Part shown: positions 5,688 to 5,809 of the stretch, piece after piece | Numbering within the stretch: position 1 is the stretch's first letter | Layout: every line of letters begins with the position of its first letter | Assembly (NCBI GenBank): GCA_042095835.1 | Contig: JBELML010000216.1 | Coordinates: forward strand, 1-5,809 | Direction: 5' to 3' | Length of the DNA: 5,809 bases | Source: DATFKA01 sp042095835 | GTDB lineage: Bacteria > Bacteroidota > Bacteroidia > Chitinophagales > Saprospiraceae | Program-made: the position numbers and the translations under genes | Notes under the pieces: generated by a model | Databases searched by the model: none | Told to the model about the DNA's origin: nothing | What the model saw: the letters and a program-made list of their open reading frames with translations, nothing else

Positions 5688-5717
5688 TAAATTTGTACCA
5701 AGACAAGGCAAAAAACG

Positions 5718-5742
5718 TAGGCAATGCAGGGCATTCTGCCTT
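5718..5742. repeat. Imperfect palindrome H2
   Basis: AGGC-AATGC-AGG-GCATT-CT-GCCT forms a 9-bp stem with a 3-nt loop and a 2-nt bulge (CT) on one side. A second, wider pairing is also possible between CAAGGCA (5704-5710) and TGCCTTG (5737-5743), so two alternative folds compete. Confidence 0.5.
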
Positions 5743-5744
5743 GC

Positions 5745-5771
5745 TTATGCCTGCGGCATAAAGAGCTTTTT
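5745..5771 (+). terminator. Hairpin H3 plus T-tract, possible intrinsic terminator
   Basis: TTATGCC (5745-5751), loop TGC and GGCATAA (5755-5761) form a perfect 7-bp stem; allowing a bulge the outer bases extend it slightly. Five Ts follow at 5767-5771 after the 5-nt stretch AGAGC. This could end transcripts from the upstream lipoprotein gene about 115 nt after its stop, but the Ts are not directly next to the stem and the hairpin may simply be part of the palindromic repeat region. Confidence 0.35.
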
Positions 5772-5794
5772 AACGCGGTATTGGTGCAAGCCTG

Positions 5795-5809
5795 TCCCGG
5801 CTTTAGGTC
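5795..5809. repeat. Palindrome H4, cut by the window edge (apparent second copy of H1)
   Basis: TCCCGGC-TTTAG-GTC has the same plan as H1: a TCCCGRC arm, a 5-nt loop ending in AG, then GTC. The right arm is cut by the window edge after GTC. If it is a true copy, the next bases should be GGGA or close to it. Confidence 0.45.

Noticed and set aside
5388..5734. Reverse-strand open frames opposite the end of the last lipoprotein gene
   Set aside because: They overlap its coding sequence and start inside the palindromic repeat region; no signal peptide or domain was recognised.
5631..5809. tRNA or structured ncRNA in the right-end spacer
   Set aside because: The hairpins do not form a cloverleaf, and no T-loop GTTC motif or CCA end was seen; the palindromes fit an interspersed repeat better.

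Overview
The window looks like chromosomal DNA of a Bacteroidota bacterium, most likely from the Saprospiria side of the phylum (Lewinella/Haliscomenobacter/Phaeodactylibacter-like). This is inferred from gene content and style: lipoproteins with Bacteroidota-type signal peptides, an RlpA protein with a C-terminal SPOR domain, a secreted single cohesin module, a DUF6438-like lipoprotein, no clear Shine-Dalgarno sites, and TAnnTTTG (-7) promoter matches ahead of most genes. No species can be named from the sequence alone. The DNA contains one 100-N assembly gap (1676-1775).

Layout. Positions 1-1306 (minus): mnmA, a tRNA 2-thiouridylase, is followed only 5 bp downstream by a lipoprotein gene that runs off the left edge. 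Positions 1307-1520: a divergent promoter region. Positions 1521-2209 (plus): an rlpA-like gene (DPBB start, gap, Thr/Ser/Pro/Asn linker, SPOR domain). Positions 2210-2373: a convergent junction filled by two different heptamer tandem arrays, each beginning immediately after the stop codon of its gene. Positions 2374-2877 (minus): a small secreted cohesin-domain protein. Positions 2990-3754 (minus): a TauE/SafE (TSUP) membrane transporter. Positions 3877-4860 (plus): a coiled-coil OmpA-family peptidoglycan-binding lipoprotein, divergent from the transporter. Positions 4911-5630 (plus): a DUF6438-like lipoprotein with a C-terminal half resembling the prodomains of secreted subtilases. Positions 5631-5809: no gene, but a dense set of short palindromes that looks like a REP/MITE-like interspersed repeat, cut by the right edge.

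Common theme: apart from mnmA and the transporter, every gene encodes an exported protein, and at least two (RlpA-like via SPOR, OmpA-like via its C-terminal domain) should act at peptidoglycan. This is mostly ordinary core and envelope gene content. I see no phage, transposase, CRISPR, toxin-antitoxin or defence system. The most unusual parts are the paired heptamer arrays, the palindromic mosaic at the right end, and the architecture of the last lipoprotein, whose DUF6438 signature has lost both cysteines and which carries a protease-prodomain-like tail without a protease.
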